From contig NZ_QQAK01000009.1 in NCBI RefSeq assembly GCF_003384035.1, positions 372,001-436,000 on the forward strand: 64,000 bases of DNA, given 5' to 3'. Position numbers and translations under genes: made by a program. The DNA is from Sporosarcina sp. BI001-red (GTDB taxonomy: Bacteria > Bacillota > Bacilli > Bacillales_A > Planococcaceae). Below, piece by piece: positions 49,032-57,302 of this stretch. The notes beneath the pieces were generated by a model. The model was given only the letters and a program-made list of their open reading frames with translations. It searched no databases and was not told the DNA's origin. The stretch's first letter is position 1. Every line of letters starts with the position of its first letter.

Positions 49032-49762
49032 TGTATGCTCAATTTGCGTCTGTATATGATGAGCTTATGTCAGATATTCCCTATCCGGCATACGTGGACT
49101 TAGTAGATACAGCGTTACATGGGTTATCAGGTAAAAAGATCCTGGATGTCGCTTGCGGCACCGGGATTCTTTCCGTTCTTCTTGCAGAAAGAGGTGCGGA
49201 TGTCACGGGAATTGATTTGTCTGAAGAAATGCTTGCTGTCGCTAGCTCACGTGCAAGTGAGCGTTTTCCGTCCCTGACATTTTTGCAACAGGCAATGCAA
49301 CAGTTAGATGTACCTGAACAATACGATGCGGCATTGATTCCGATTGATTCACTGAATTATTTGGAGGATGAGCAAGACGTCGAGCAAACGTTTAAAAAAA
49401 TCCATGATGCACTTGTTCCTGGAGGCCTGTTCTTATTTGATGTACATTCAACATTTAAAACAGATGTACTCTTTATGGAGGGCCCGTTCACGTATGACAG
49501 CAACAAAATTTCATACATTTGGGAAACGGACGAAGGCGAAGATCCTCATTCCGTCCATTCGGAACTCGCTTTTTTTGTACGTGAAGAAGATGGGAAGTAC
49601 TCTCGTTTTGATGAAGTCCATTATCAACGGACATTTCCGGTTATGAAATACGTGGAATTGCTGGAGCAATATGGATTTTTAGTAGAAAGAATTTTTGCGG
49701 ATTGGTCGGATGAAGCTCCTGAAGAAGAAAGTGAAAGAATATTTTTTCAAGTCCGGAAATAA
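49028..49762 (+). CDS. yqeM: YqeM-type class I SAM methyltransferase
   Basis: 244 residues. ILDVACGTGILSVLLAERG is motif I; IDLSEEMLAVA and the PIDSLNYL segment complete the cofactor site. Target unknown. The conserved linkage with rsfS and yqeH could mean a translation-related substrate, but that is only context. Start ATG 49028 overlaps the rsfS stop; a longer in-frame start within rsfS has no homology support. In B. subtilis comER follows on the opposite strand; it is missing here. Confidence 0.85.
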   Translation: MMYAQFASVYDELMSDIPYPAYVDLVDTALHGLSGKKILDVACGTGILSVLLAERGADVTGIDLSEEMLAVASSRASERFPSLTFLQQAMQQLDVPEQYDAALIPIDSLNYLEDEQDVEQTFKKIHDALVPGGLFLFDVHSTFKTDVLFMEGPFTYDSNKISYIWETDEGEDPHSVHSELAFFVREEDGKYSRFDEVHYQRTFPVMKYVELLEQYGFLVERIFADWSDEAPEEESERIFFQVRK

Positions 49763-49837
49763 CAGTATCCCTTCATATGCGCATGCGGTATAGTATAGGG
49801 GAAACCATGCGTTAACATCTATAAGAAAGGGTGATAT

Positions 49838-50488
49838 ATTCTGTTTTCTGAATTAATCTTTGGAAAATGGCGGAAAATCACCACTCCTCTTGCTATTGCG
49901 GCAGTTATCTCAGCATTTTTGTTCTTTCCCCGAGGACAAGGAGATGACGAGCTTCCCCCTGATGAAAGTTTGTACGATTCACTTGAAACGCCATCTGAAA
50001 ATGAAGTGATTGAAGTGGTACCAGAAGCAGTCATTCAGCCCCCTTCAATAATTGTTGTAGACGTGAAAGGTGCAGTGCTTCATCCGAATGTGTATACATT
50101 ACAGGAAGGGCAGCGTCTGATTGATGCGATTACAGCCGCAGGAGGATACACGGCTGACGCTGACAGTAGACTTCTGAATCATGCGCTCCGACTAACAGAT
50201 GAGTCGGTGGTTTACGTGCCCCTCGTTGGTGAAGAGATTCCGCTATATGGCCAGTCAGCCAATGAGGTGACGAACCCGAATGATTCAGCTTCGTCACTTG
50301 TCAATATTAACACGGCTGACGAGACTCAGTTGATGACCTTAACAGGAATTGGACCTGCAAAAGCCGGAGCAATCATTAAATACCGAACCGAACAAGGTGC
50401 ATTTCAAACAATCGAAGATTTGACGAAGGTTTCCGGTATCGGTCAAAAGACATTTGAATCATTATCAGAAGCAATAACCGTAAATTGA
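49838..50488 (+). CDS. comEA: Competence DNA receptor ComEA, probably with ATT or CTG start
   Basis: 215-216 residues if started at ATT 49838 or CTG 49841. ComEA is the membrane-anchored receptor that binds incoming DNA. An N-terminal hydrophobic anchor (TPLAIAAVISAFLFF), an acidic linker, a SLBB-like domain beginning VVDVKGAVLHPNVY, and a C-terminal helix-hairpin-helix pair (VNINTADETQLMTLTGIGPA, VSGIGQKTFESL) are all present. No ATG, GTG or TTG exists in frame between a TGA at 49832 and a TTG at 49919, which would delete most of the anchor. AGAAAGGGTGAT at 49824-49835 is an excellent ribosome site just before the ATT/CTG codons. Confidence 0.85.
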   Translation: MLFSELIFGKWRKITTPLAIAAVISAFLFFPRGQGDDELPPDESLYDSLETPSENEVIEVVPEAVIQPPSIIVVDVKGAVLHPNVYTLQEGQRLIDAITAAGGYTADADSRLLNHALRLTDESVVYVPLVGEEIPLYGQSANEVTNPNDSASSLVNINTADETQLMTLTGIGPAKAGAIIKYRTEQGAFQTIEDLTKVSGIGQKTFESLSEAITVN

Positions 50489-50529
50489 ATGAACGTTTCT
50501 ACATGTTGTAAAAGTTTGGAGGCGAGTGT

Positions 50530-51093
50530 ATGGAGAGAATTACATGGGAACAATTTTTTATGGCGCAATGCAGCTTACTTGCTGTGCGAAGTACGTGCAC
50601 GCGGTTGGCGGTAGGCGCAGTCATTGTTCGAGATAATCGAATTATTGCTGGAGGCTATAACGGTTCAGTATCAGGTGGCGATCATTGCATCGACAAAGGA
50701 TGCTACGTTGTAGATAATCATTGCATTCGTACAATTCACGCGGAGATGAACGCCCTTTTACAATGTGGCAAGTATGGAACTCCGGCTGCAAATTCCACGT
50801 TGTATGTGACGCATTTTCCTTGTTTGCAATGTTCAAAAGCCATCATTCAAGCCGGTATTTCTAAAGTCTACTATGGCACAGATTATCGTAATAATGATTA
50901 TGCAATTGAATTGTTTGAGCATGCAGGAATTGATCTAGAACATATTCCATTTGATGGACGCAACCTTGACTTTGAGAAAGCTTCTAAAGAGAAGTTGTTT
51001 ACCGATATGTTACAAACGATGCAACACGCCAATGTTCCTGAAAATGACCTGAAAAGTTTTTCGGAACGTGCACAAGAATTATTCGGAAATTAG
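50530..51093 (+). CDS. comEB: dCMP deaminase family protein ComEB
   Basis: 187 residues. Zinc-dependent cytidine/deoxycytidylate deaminase fold: HAEMNAL holds the His ligand and catalytic Glu, and PCLQC the two Cys ligands. It converts dCMP to dUMP; a direct role in competence is not required in B. subtilis, but ComEB helps localise the uptake machinery there. GGAGGCG lies upstream of the ATG, 41 bases after comEA. Confidence 0.93.
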   Translation: MERITWEQFFMAQCSLLAVRSTCTRLAVGAVIVRDNRIIAGGYNGSVSGGDHCIDKGCYVVDNHCIRTIHAEMNALLQCGKYGTPAANSTLYVTHFPCLQCSKAIIQAGISKVYYGTDYRNNDYAIELFEHAGIDLEHIPFDGRNLDFEKASKEKLFTDMLQTMQHANVPENDLKSFSERAQELFGN

Positions 51094-51110
51094 TACCTAA
51101 AACCCGTTTG

Positions 51111-53387
51111 ATGTACTGGACACTGTCAGTAGCCGTATCAGCCATCGCTGCATACGGTTTTACTGAATTGTTATGGCTCAACCTACTTCTACTCCCCCTC
51201 ATTCTGACAAGTAAAAAAGACATCCCTAATCTATTGATATTACTTGCAGTTAGCACACTTTCCTATTGTTACTTCTTAAATTATATAACTACACGCACAC
51301 CTATACCGACCGATGAGACATTAACCCGTTCAATGCAATGGACTGAAACTGTCAAAATTGACGGGGGTAAAGTAAAAGGATTCGCGAAAGATTCAGAGGG
51401 TATTCCCTTTTACGTCTTGTACTCAATTGAAAGTGAAGAAGAAAAAAGGAATCTACTGGAAACTCCTTTGGCGGGTAGGAGGATTTCTCTGCAAGGGTCA
51501 CTCGAACTTCCAGAACCTCCAGCTCATGAGTTTTCATTTAACATGGCATCTTATCTTCGAATGAATGGGGCTACCTATTTATTTCGTGCAAATAAAATGA
51601 CTGTACAGGAAAAAGTAATTCGACCATCTACTCGATTAACAGAGAGACGGACTGCAGTTAAAAATCATATTAAACAAGCATTTCCCGTTTCCTTGCAAAC
51701 TGAGGCCCAAGCACTATTGATCGGGGATAGAACCGGTATGGATGCTGAGCTTTCTTCTGAATATAGGACCCTAGGCATCACCCATTTGTTCGCAATCTCT
51801 GGACTTCATGTAGGCCTGTTGACGGTTATGCTCCGCATAGCAGCAAAACGGTTACGCATCCGCATGGAGACGATAGATACCACCTTGTTGTTCTTATTAC
51901 CTTGTTATGCGCTCCTCGCGGGAGGTGCACCTTCTGTCTGGCGTGCAGTATCTGTTACAATGCTATTGTTATTATCAGCATCCGGAAAGTTGAAATTGAA
52001 AATGGACGATGCATTAGCGTTAAGTGCATTAGGTTTTATATTTTTAAAGCCATATGTTTTGTTTCAACCAGGATTTCAGCTATCGTATATGGCTGCATTT
52101 TCGTTATTGTATTCAGCTAATTATCTACAGAAACAACAATCGGTTCTTGCGCTCTCTGCAAGTGTGACTGCGATCACTCAAGTTGCATTATCGCCGATTC
52201 TATTAGTTCACTTCTATGAGTTATCCTTGTCATCTTTTCTCGTGAATATATTATATGTTCCTTTATATTCAATCATAATTCTACCGAGCAACATAGTTTT
52301 GCTCATCATTTCATTACTTTCCGAAACAGTTGCTGGTCCACTATTTTTCATTTATGAACCTTTCCGCAATTCGATCGCAACCGTTACTAGTTGGTTGGCA
52401 GGTCTACCTTGGCAAGTGTGGACTGCTGGAAAGCCAGATGCAGTATGGTTGATAGTAATGGTGGTTAGTATTGCTTGTGCTTTTATTGTAATTGAAAGAT
52501 GGAACAGGCTACGTTTAGGAATTGTAATTGTTCTTATACCAGCGATCCTCTTTCATGTCAAACCTTATTTGGATCCTACTACGTACGTTTCATTTTTAGA
52601 TGTCGGCCAAGGAGATAGCATTGTCATCGAACTAGGTTATCGAAAAGGGGTATACGTCATTGATACTGGTGGGACGGTTTCGATTGGTCCTCCTACATGG
52701 AAAACACCAGAGAAACAGTTTGAAGTAGGTAGGCAAATTGTCGTTCCCTATTTGAAAGGGAAAGGGATTAGTACGATTGACAAGTTGATTATTTCCCATG
52801 CTCATGATGATCACATGGGAGGTGCAGATGAAGTGCTCCAAGAGCTCCGTGTTAGGGAAGTACATGCTCCTGTCGGAAGTTGGACAGAAGAGAATATGGT
52901 TCCTGTTTTAACAGAAGCAAAGCGTCGAAAGACTCGTACCGTAAGCATGCAAGCGGGAGAGGAGTGGAAGACGGGCCAAACAGAATTTACGTACTTATCG
53001 CCATTCGATGATAAGTACTCACATAATGACAGTTCACTCGTACTGCTGATGAAAAATGAATATGGCTACTTGCTGTTCACCGGTGATTTGGAAGAGGGGG
53101 GAGAACAGAAAATCATACAGAAATATGGACAAGCCGAATTCTCTCCACTCATTTTGAAAATTGGCCACCATGGAAGCAAAACATCGACAACACAATCGTT
53201 CTTGAACTTGCTACAGCCTGATATCGGAGTGATTTCGGTTGGTCGTAATAATCGATATGGGCACCCTCATGAGGAGGTAGTGGACCGCCTTTTATCACAA
53301 AAAGTGAAGGTGTTTTCAACCGCAGAGCATGGAACTGTCATCTTGGAGATAGACGGGGGAAGTTTGAAATCTTCTAGTACACGATAA
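51111..53387 (+). CDS. comEC: Competence DNA channel protein ComEC
   Basis: 758 residues. Polytopic membrane protein that passes single-stranded DNA into the cell. N-terminal membrane helices and an OB-like extracellular region; the competence domain (about 215-470) with LFAISGLHVGLL; and a C-terminal metallo-beta-lactamase-like domain with SHAHDDHMGG and GHHGSKTST, thought to degrade the non-entering strand. ATG 51111 (or TTG 51108) starts 17 bases after comEB, yet no Shine-Dalgarno-like run precedes it, so translation may depend on coupling with comEB. Confidence 0.93.
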   Translation: MYWTLSVAVSAIAAYGFTELLWLNLLLLPLILTSKKDIPNLLILLAVSTLSYCYFLNYITTRTPIPTDETLTRSMQWTETVKIDGGKVKGFAKDSEGIPFYVLYSIESEEEKRNLLETPLAGRRISLQGSLELPEPPAHEFSFNMASYLRMNGATYLFRANKMTVQEKVIRPSTRLTERRTAVKNHIKQAFPVSLQTEAQALLIGDRTGMDAELSSEYRTLGITHLFAISGLHVGLLTVMLRIAAKRLRIRMETIDTTLLFLLPCYALLAGGAPSVWRAVSVTMLLLLSASGKLKLKMDDALALSALGFIFLKPYVLFQPGFQLSYMAAFSLLYSANYLQKQQSVLALSASVTAITQVALSPILLVHFYELSLSSFLVNILYVPLYSIIILPSNIVLLIISLLSETVAGPLFFIYEPFRNSIATVTSWLAGLPWQVWTAGKPDAVWLIVMVVSIACAFIVIERWNRLRLGIVIVLIPAILFHVKPYLDPTTYVSFLDVGQGDSIVIELGYRKGVYVIDTGGTVSIGPPTWKTPEKQFEVGRQIVVPYLKGKGISTIDKLIISHAHDDHMGGADEVLQELRVREVHAPVGSWTEENMVPVLTEAKRRKTRTVSMQAGEEWKTGQTEFTYLSPFDDKYSHNDSSLVLLMKNEYGYLLFTGDLEEGGEQKIIQKYGQAEFSPLILKIGHHGSKTSTTQSFLNLLQPDIGVISVGRNNRYGHPHEEVVDRLLSQKVKVFSTAEHGTVILEIDGGSLKSSSTR

Positions 53388-53392
53388 AAAAA

Positions 53393-53419
53393 GAAAGACT
53401 CCCAGTTGTGGAGTCTTTC
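53393..53419 (-). terminator. Terminator of yqzM, possibly also comEC
   Basis: GAAAGACTCC (53393-53402) pairs with GGAGTCTTTC (53410-53419). The A-run on the left becomes a strong U-tract leftward; rightward there is almost none, so it mainly serves yqzM. Confidence 0.82.
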
Positions 53420-53439
53420 CTAGTTCAACTATTGTCTGA

Positions 53440-53574
53440 TCAGCGTGAAGCGACTTCGACAATCGTAGCAATTACCCAAATTAAAGAGAAACCTACGAAA
53501 GATACAATGAAGCCAACACCTGAGTCAAGAAGATCATTACGTTTGGACTGGACGTCCTTTTCGAATTCGTTCAT
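53440..53574 (-). CDS. yqzM: YqzM-like small membrane protein
   Basis: 44 residues: a charged N-terminus (MNEFEKDVQSKRNDLLDS) and one membrane helix (GVGFIVSFVGFSLIWVIATI). Length and placement between comEC and holA match YqzM of B. subtilis. Function unknown. AGGAGG is about seven bases before the ATG; the frame stays open upstream, but without another well-placed site. Confidence 0.88.
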   Translation of the reverse strand: MNEFEKDVQSKRNDLLDSGVGFIVSFVGFSLIWVIATIVEVASR

Positions 53575-53730
53575 TGCTACACCTCCTGATTCAACTTCAA
53601 GTATAGAACAAAGGGACTTAAAAATCCATAGTAAAACGGAGATATGGCAATTGCGTTTCAATTTGTCACAAATTCTCCATACACATCAACTGTCATGTAT
53701 ACTTAGAAATAGCGAATGAGGTGATTGAAT

Positions 53731-54741
53731 ATGGTATCAGTTGCATGGAAAGAAATAAGGAAAAATCCAGAACAACCAGTTTACTTACTAATTGGTTCAG
53801 AGCAGTATTTGTTACAAGAGACATTAGCTAAAATCATTACTGAAACGAAGGGGATAGAGCAGCAAGATGTCATTTACTTCGACTTGGAGGAAACATCAGT
53901 CGATCGAGTAATCGAAGAGGCGGATACACTTCCTTTCTTGCAAGATCGAAAAGTAATCGTTGCTAAAAATGCGTCATTTTTAAAGGCGAAAGAGCGAGGA
54001 AAAGAAAAAATTGAGCATCCGCTTGACCAACTTGAAGCATGGCTACAAGACCCGTCTCCAACTGCAACAGTTATTTTTACGGCACCTTATGAAAAGTTGG
54101 ATTCCAGAAAAAAAATCACAAAAGTGATGTCGTCAAAAGCAGTCGTCATTGAAGCGAATAAGTTGTCTGGAAGTGACCTAACGGTTTGGGTACAACAGCA
54201 AGCAGCGACATTCGGAATTTCAATGGATAGGGAGTTAGCAGACTATCTCGTGGAAACAACAGGGGAAAATATGATGCAACTGTCTAACGAGCTTGAAAAA
54301 CTTGCCGCTTATTTGAAAGAGGCTGGGAATGTGACAAAAGAAGTGATCGATAGCTTGGTTCCGAGATCTCCGGAAACAGAGATCTTCAGACTAACCGATA
54401 CGTATATTTCTGGAAATCGTGCACAAACGTTGGCCGTTTATCATGATCTATTGAGAAGTGGAGAAGAACCGATTGCTATGACTTCATTAATCGCTGGACA
54501 AGTCCGACTAATGTTACATGTTGGGACTCTTAAGAGGAAAGGGTACCATCAGCAACAAATTGCCAGTACACTAAATGTGCATCCATATCGTGTGAAATTG
54601 GTTATGAATAACAGGAACAGTCCTTCAGAACAACGTTTGTTGCGCGTATTGAATGAACTGGCATCTATCGATTTGAAATTGAAATCCACATCTGGCAGCC
54701 GGGAAAGGGTTCTAGAACTGTTCTTTATGGAAAAACTATAA
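53731..54741 (+). CDS. holA: DNA polymerase III delta subunit
   Basis: 336 residues (YqeN family). Part of the clamp loader; opens the beta ring. N-terminal region with PVYLLIGSEQYL in place of a Walker motif, the AAA+-like middle with LDSRKKITK, and the C-terminal collar domain. ATG 53731 follows GAGGTGATTG; a TTG six bases earlier is less likely. A bidirectional terminator follows. Confidence 0.92.
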   Translation: MVSVAWKEIRKNPEQPVYLLIGSEQYLLQETLAKIITETKGIEQQDVIYFDLEETSVDRVIEEADTLPFLQDRKVIVAKNASFLKAKERGKEKIEHPLDQLEAWLQDPSPTATVIFTAPYEKLDSRKKITKVMSSKAVVIEANKLSGSDLTVWVQQQAATFGISMDRELADYLVETTGENMMQLSNELEKLAAYLKEAGNVTKEVIDSLVPRSPETEIFRLTDTYISGNRAQTLAVYHDLLRSGEEPIAMTSLIAGQVRLMLHVGTLKRKGYHQQQIASTLNVHPYRVKLVMNNRNSPSEQRLLRVLNELASIDLKLKSTSGSRERVLELFFMEKL

Positions 54742-54745
54742 CAAA

Positions 54746-54776
54746 AAAAGCTGTCCGTCATTGACGGACAGCTTTT
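54746..54776. terminator. Bidirectional terminator between holA and rpsT
   Basis: Perfect 15-base inverted repeat (54746-54760 with 54762-54776) with A-run and T-run ends. Serves the two convergent genes. Confidence 0.93.
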
Positions 54777-54780
54777 AAAA

Positions 54781-55032
54781 TTACAAAGCTTTTTTTGTAA
54801 GACGTGCTTTTTGACGTGCAGCTGTGTTTTTATGGATAAGGCCTTTACCGGCAGCAGTGTCCAATGATTTAATAGCAGCGCGCTTCATTTCCTCTGCATT
54901 GTCAGCTTTGTTGTCAATTGCAACATCAGCTTTACGCAAAGCAGAACGCATTGCAGACTTTGCTTTTGAGTTTTGCTCGTTAGTCGCGTTGTTTTGCTTA
55001 ACGCGTTTGATTGCACCTTTAATGTTTGGCAT
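54781..55032 (-). CDS. rpsT: Small ribosomal subunit protein bS20
   Basis: 83 residues, three-helix, lysine/alanine-rich protein binding 16S rRNA helices 9 and 44. MPNIKGAIKRVKQN at the start and AAGKGLIHKNTAARQKARL near the end are family signatures. ATG 55032 follows GGAGGTGAATGA; three extra codons upstream overlap the ribosome site. It faces away from gpr, as in Bacillus. Confidence 0.96.
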   Translation of the reverse strand: MPNIKGAIKRVKQNNATNEQNSKAKSAMRSALRKADVAIDNKADNAEEMKRAAIKSLDTAAGKGLIHKNTAARQKARLTKKAL

Positions 55033-55229
55033 TTCATTCACCTCCAGAAATCAGGTAAGAAGAGTGTTTCCACGATCTCTCGGATATCTCTTTATAACAA
55101 AAATAATTTTATCAAATTAACACCATTTATGCAACTACAAAACGCAGACAAGAGAAAACTCCTATCAAAAAAAACGATGTAGCATAAAAAGTAACCATCG
55201 CGTACACACTTGTAATAGAGGTGATGGTC

Positions 55230-56273
55230 ATGGAAAACTACGACTTTTACAGGACGGATCTAGTCGTTGAAAGTGAAGAAATGGTGAGACACCAAACTTC
55301 AGAGGAAAAAGAAAAACTTGATGAGTCGGCCGGTATTCTGTTCAATGAAGAAAAAAAGGGCAGAACAATTTTGACTACAGTTGTTGTGGATGAAGAAGGC
55401 GAGAAACGGATAGGGAAGAAAAAAGGGACCTACATTACGTTAACAGACCCACTGCTAAATGCAGATGATCAAGCAGGATTAACGAAATTGGCAAAAGCGA
55501 TGACACAGCAACTAAAAAAGTTGACTGAACCTTTAAATCTTAGAGAAGATAGTAAACTTTTATTCATCGGACTTGGTAATAAGGATGTTACCCCTGATGC
55601 CGTCGGTCCGCTGACCATGGAGCGTCTCAATGCGGTGGTGCCTGATTACTATAAAGAAGATGGTGCTGATGTATACGTCTATTCACCGGGCGTGACAATT
55701 CAAACTGGCTTGGAGACGGCTGATTTCATCAGAGCGGTTGTCGACGTCGTACATCCAGATTTACTCATAGTCGTTGATGCACTTGCTGCACGCGATAGTT
55801 CAAGGTTGTGTAGAACAATACAGCTCACAGATACAGGGATTCATCCGGGCTCAGGAGTAGGGAATAGTCGAAAAGAAGTGTCACAGGAATCATTAGGAGT
55901 TCCTGTTATCGCAATTGGAATTCCTACCGTTGTGGACGGTCCTGTTCTCATTGCGGATGCAATCGATACATTGTTCGGTTATATGGCAGCTAAAATTGAA
56001 GAAGAAAGCAAACCGTCGTCACGGCTTTCTGTCACACCATGGCTCCATTCCGATACTAAAAGTGCAGACCGGAAAAATTTAATTCCTGTATTTGGGGACT
56101 GGGCATCCTGGCCACACGAGGAGCGCGTGCAATTATTTGAGGAAGTCCTGTCCAATCATCAGTTGAAGACGTTCATTTCCCCGAAAGAAATCGATGGTTG
56201 GGTGCAACACTATTCTTCAGCGCTGTCGGAGTCACTTGGATCTTGGATACGTAGTGTGAAACAAAGTTCTTGA
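55230..56273 (+). CDS. gpr: Germination protease GPR
   Basis: 347 residues. Made in the forespore as a zymogen and activated late; it degrades small acid-soluble spore proteins on germination. RTDLVVESEE near residue 6-15 fits the propeptide cleavage region; LFIGLGNKDVTPDAVGPL and the TDTGIHPGSGVGNSRKE block are hallmark sequences. ATG 55230 follows AGAGGTGATG. A loose SigG-like pair (GCATA at 55182, CACACTT 18 bases on) lies upstream. Confidence 0.94.
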   Translation: MENYDFYRTDLVVESEEMVRHQTSEEKEKLDESAGILFNEEKKGRTILTTVVVDEEGEKRIGKKKGTYITLTDPLLNADDQAGLTKLAKAMTQQLKKLTEPLNLREDSKLLFIGLGNKDVTPDAVGPLTMERLNAVVPDYYKEDGADVYVYSPGVTIQTGLETADFIRAVVDVVHPDLLIVVDALAARDSSRLCRTIQLTDTGIHPGSGVGNSRKEVSQESLGVPVIAIGIPTVVDGPVLIADAIDTLFGYMAAKIEEESKPSSRLSVTPWLHSDTKSADRKNLIPVFGDWASWPHEERVQLFEEVLSNHQLKTFISPKEIDGWVQHYSSALSESLGSWIRSVKQSS

Positions 56274-56317
56274 ATGACGTCTCCCTGCATATAGTAGCGG
56301 AGACGGGGGGATGACTG

Positions 56318-57115
56318 TTGAAAAACACACTGAAAATCTGGACTCTTGCTGTACTTATCTTATTTCTATTCCCAATCTTGCTTCAATTGCTTCCCGCGAA
56401 ACAATCGGACAGTTCTTCAGTCATGCTGAAACAAAAAGCCTATATTGTTTACGCATCCAATGTACTTGAAGCGCCAAAAGCAACGAGTGACAAGAAAGTC
56501 TTACTACATTTCACACATTCTGAAGAAGCTTATGAGCCGATTACTCTAGCTAATAACGGAAAGGTTGCAGTCTCTCACAAAACAGAAAACATTACAAAAT
56601 TGGGAGAGAAACTTCAACTTCAATTTACGGCATTCGGGGTAGAAGCTGATTTGCTACCGGTTGATATTCAAAAAGTGATGGCTAAAAAGGGAATTCCTTA
56701 TCATCGGTCATACAAAGCGATTCGCCCATATTTGCAACAAACGCTCGCAGATAAAACCTATGATATCGTGCTGGATATACATCGTGACTCCGTTACTGCT
56801 GACAAAACAACAGTTACAGTTGATGGAGAGCGCTATGCGAAAGTAGCTTTTGTAATTGGCAAAGAACATAAGAACTATACGAAGAACTATGAACTAGCCA
56901 AGAAACTGACTAAACAAATGGAATCTAGGGTCCCTGGAATAACTCGCAATATCATTGTCAAAGGCGGTCCGGGAGTGGATGGGAAGTACAATCAAGATCT
57001 TCATCCGGGGTTTGTGTTGGTGGAACTTGGGGGGATAGGGAACAATGAAGAAGAACTGAATCGAACGGTTGCCGTTATTGCGGAAGCAGTTGCTGCCTCA
57101 TTTGTTGTTGAATAA
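56318..57115 (+). CDS. spoIIP: Short SpoIIP-family amidase/endopeptidase
   Basis: 265 residues, against about 400 for B. subtilis SpoIIP. An N-terminal membrane anchor (about 5-24) is joined by a short linker to a complete SpoIIP catalytic domain: HFTHSEEAY, YHRSYKAIRPYL, DIHRDS and VELGGIGNNEEELNR, which together provide the zinc-site His and Glu residues. SpoIIP degrades septal peptidoglycan during engulfment with SpoIID and SpoIIM. The long spacer before the catalytic domain is missing. TTG start after GGGGGATG. Follows gpr as in Bacillus, but yqxA is absent. Confidence 0.85.
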   Translation: MKNTLKIWTLAVLILFLFPILLQLLPAKQSDSSSVMLKQKAYIVYASNVLEAPKATSDKKVLLHFTHSEEAYEPITLANNGKVAVSHKTENITKLGEKLQLQFTAFGVEADLLPVDIQKVMAKKGIPYHRSYKAIRPYLQQTLADKTYDIVLDIHRDSVTADKTTVTVDGERYAKVAFVIGKEHKNYTKNYELAKKLTKQMESRVPGITRNIIVKGGPGVDGKYNQDLHPGFVLVELGGIGNNEEELNRTVAVIAEAVAASFVVE

Positions 57116-57160
57116 TAGGATGAATTAGAAAGTGCGAACATAGATGCAGATTTTAAGAAG

Positions 57161-57189
57161 GGGAAGCAGAAAATGCTTCTCTTTTTTTT
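57161..57189 (+). terminator. Terminator of spoIIP
   Basis: GAAGCA (57163-57168) pairs with TGCTTC (57174-57179), extendable by two base pairs, followed by eight T. Confidence 0.85.
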
Positions 57190-57264
57190 GCGTAGCGATT
57201 TTTTGCGGAAACACGGTATTCAACCGGAGTTAAAAGGAAAAGTGTAACACCCCTGCTCGGTTTC

Positions 57265-57273
57265 TGCTATAAT
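57265..57273 (+). promoter_or_regulatory. Extended -10 promoter of lepA
   Basis: TGCTATAAT: perfect TATAAT (57268-57273) with TGn extension; the -35 is weak. It lies between the spoIIP terminator and lepA. Confidence 0.7.
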
Positions 57274-57302
57274 TCATACTAGCCGAATTAGGAGTGAAAA
57301 TT

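Noticed and set aside
49730..49800. ComK-like box or vegetative promoter before comEA
   Set aside because: One AAAG-N5-TTTT stretch at the end of yqeM and a TATAGT without a -35; no second AT-box at proper spacing.
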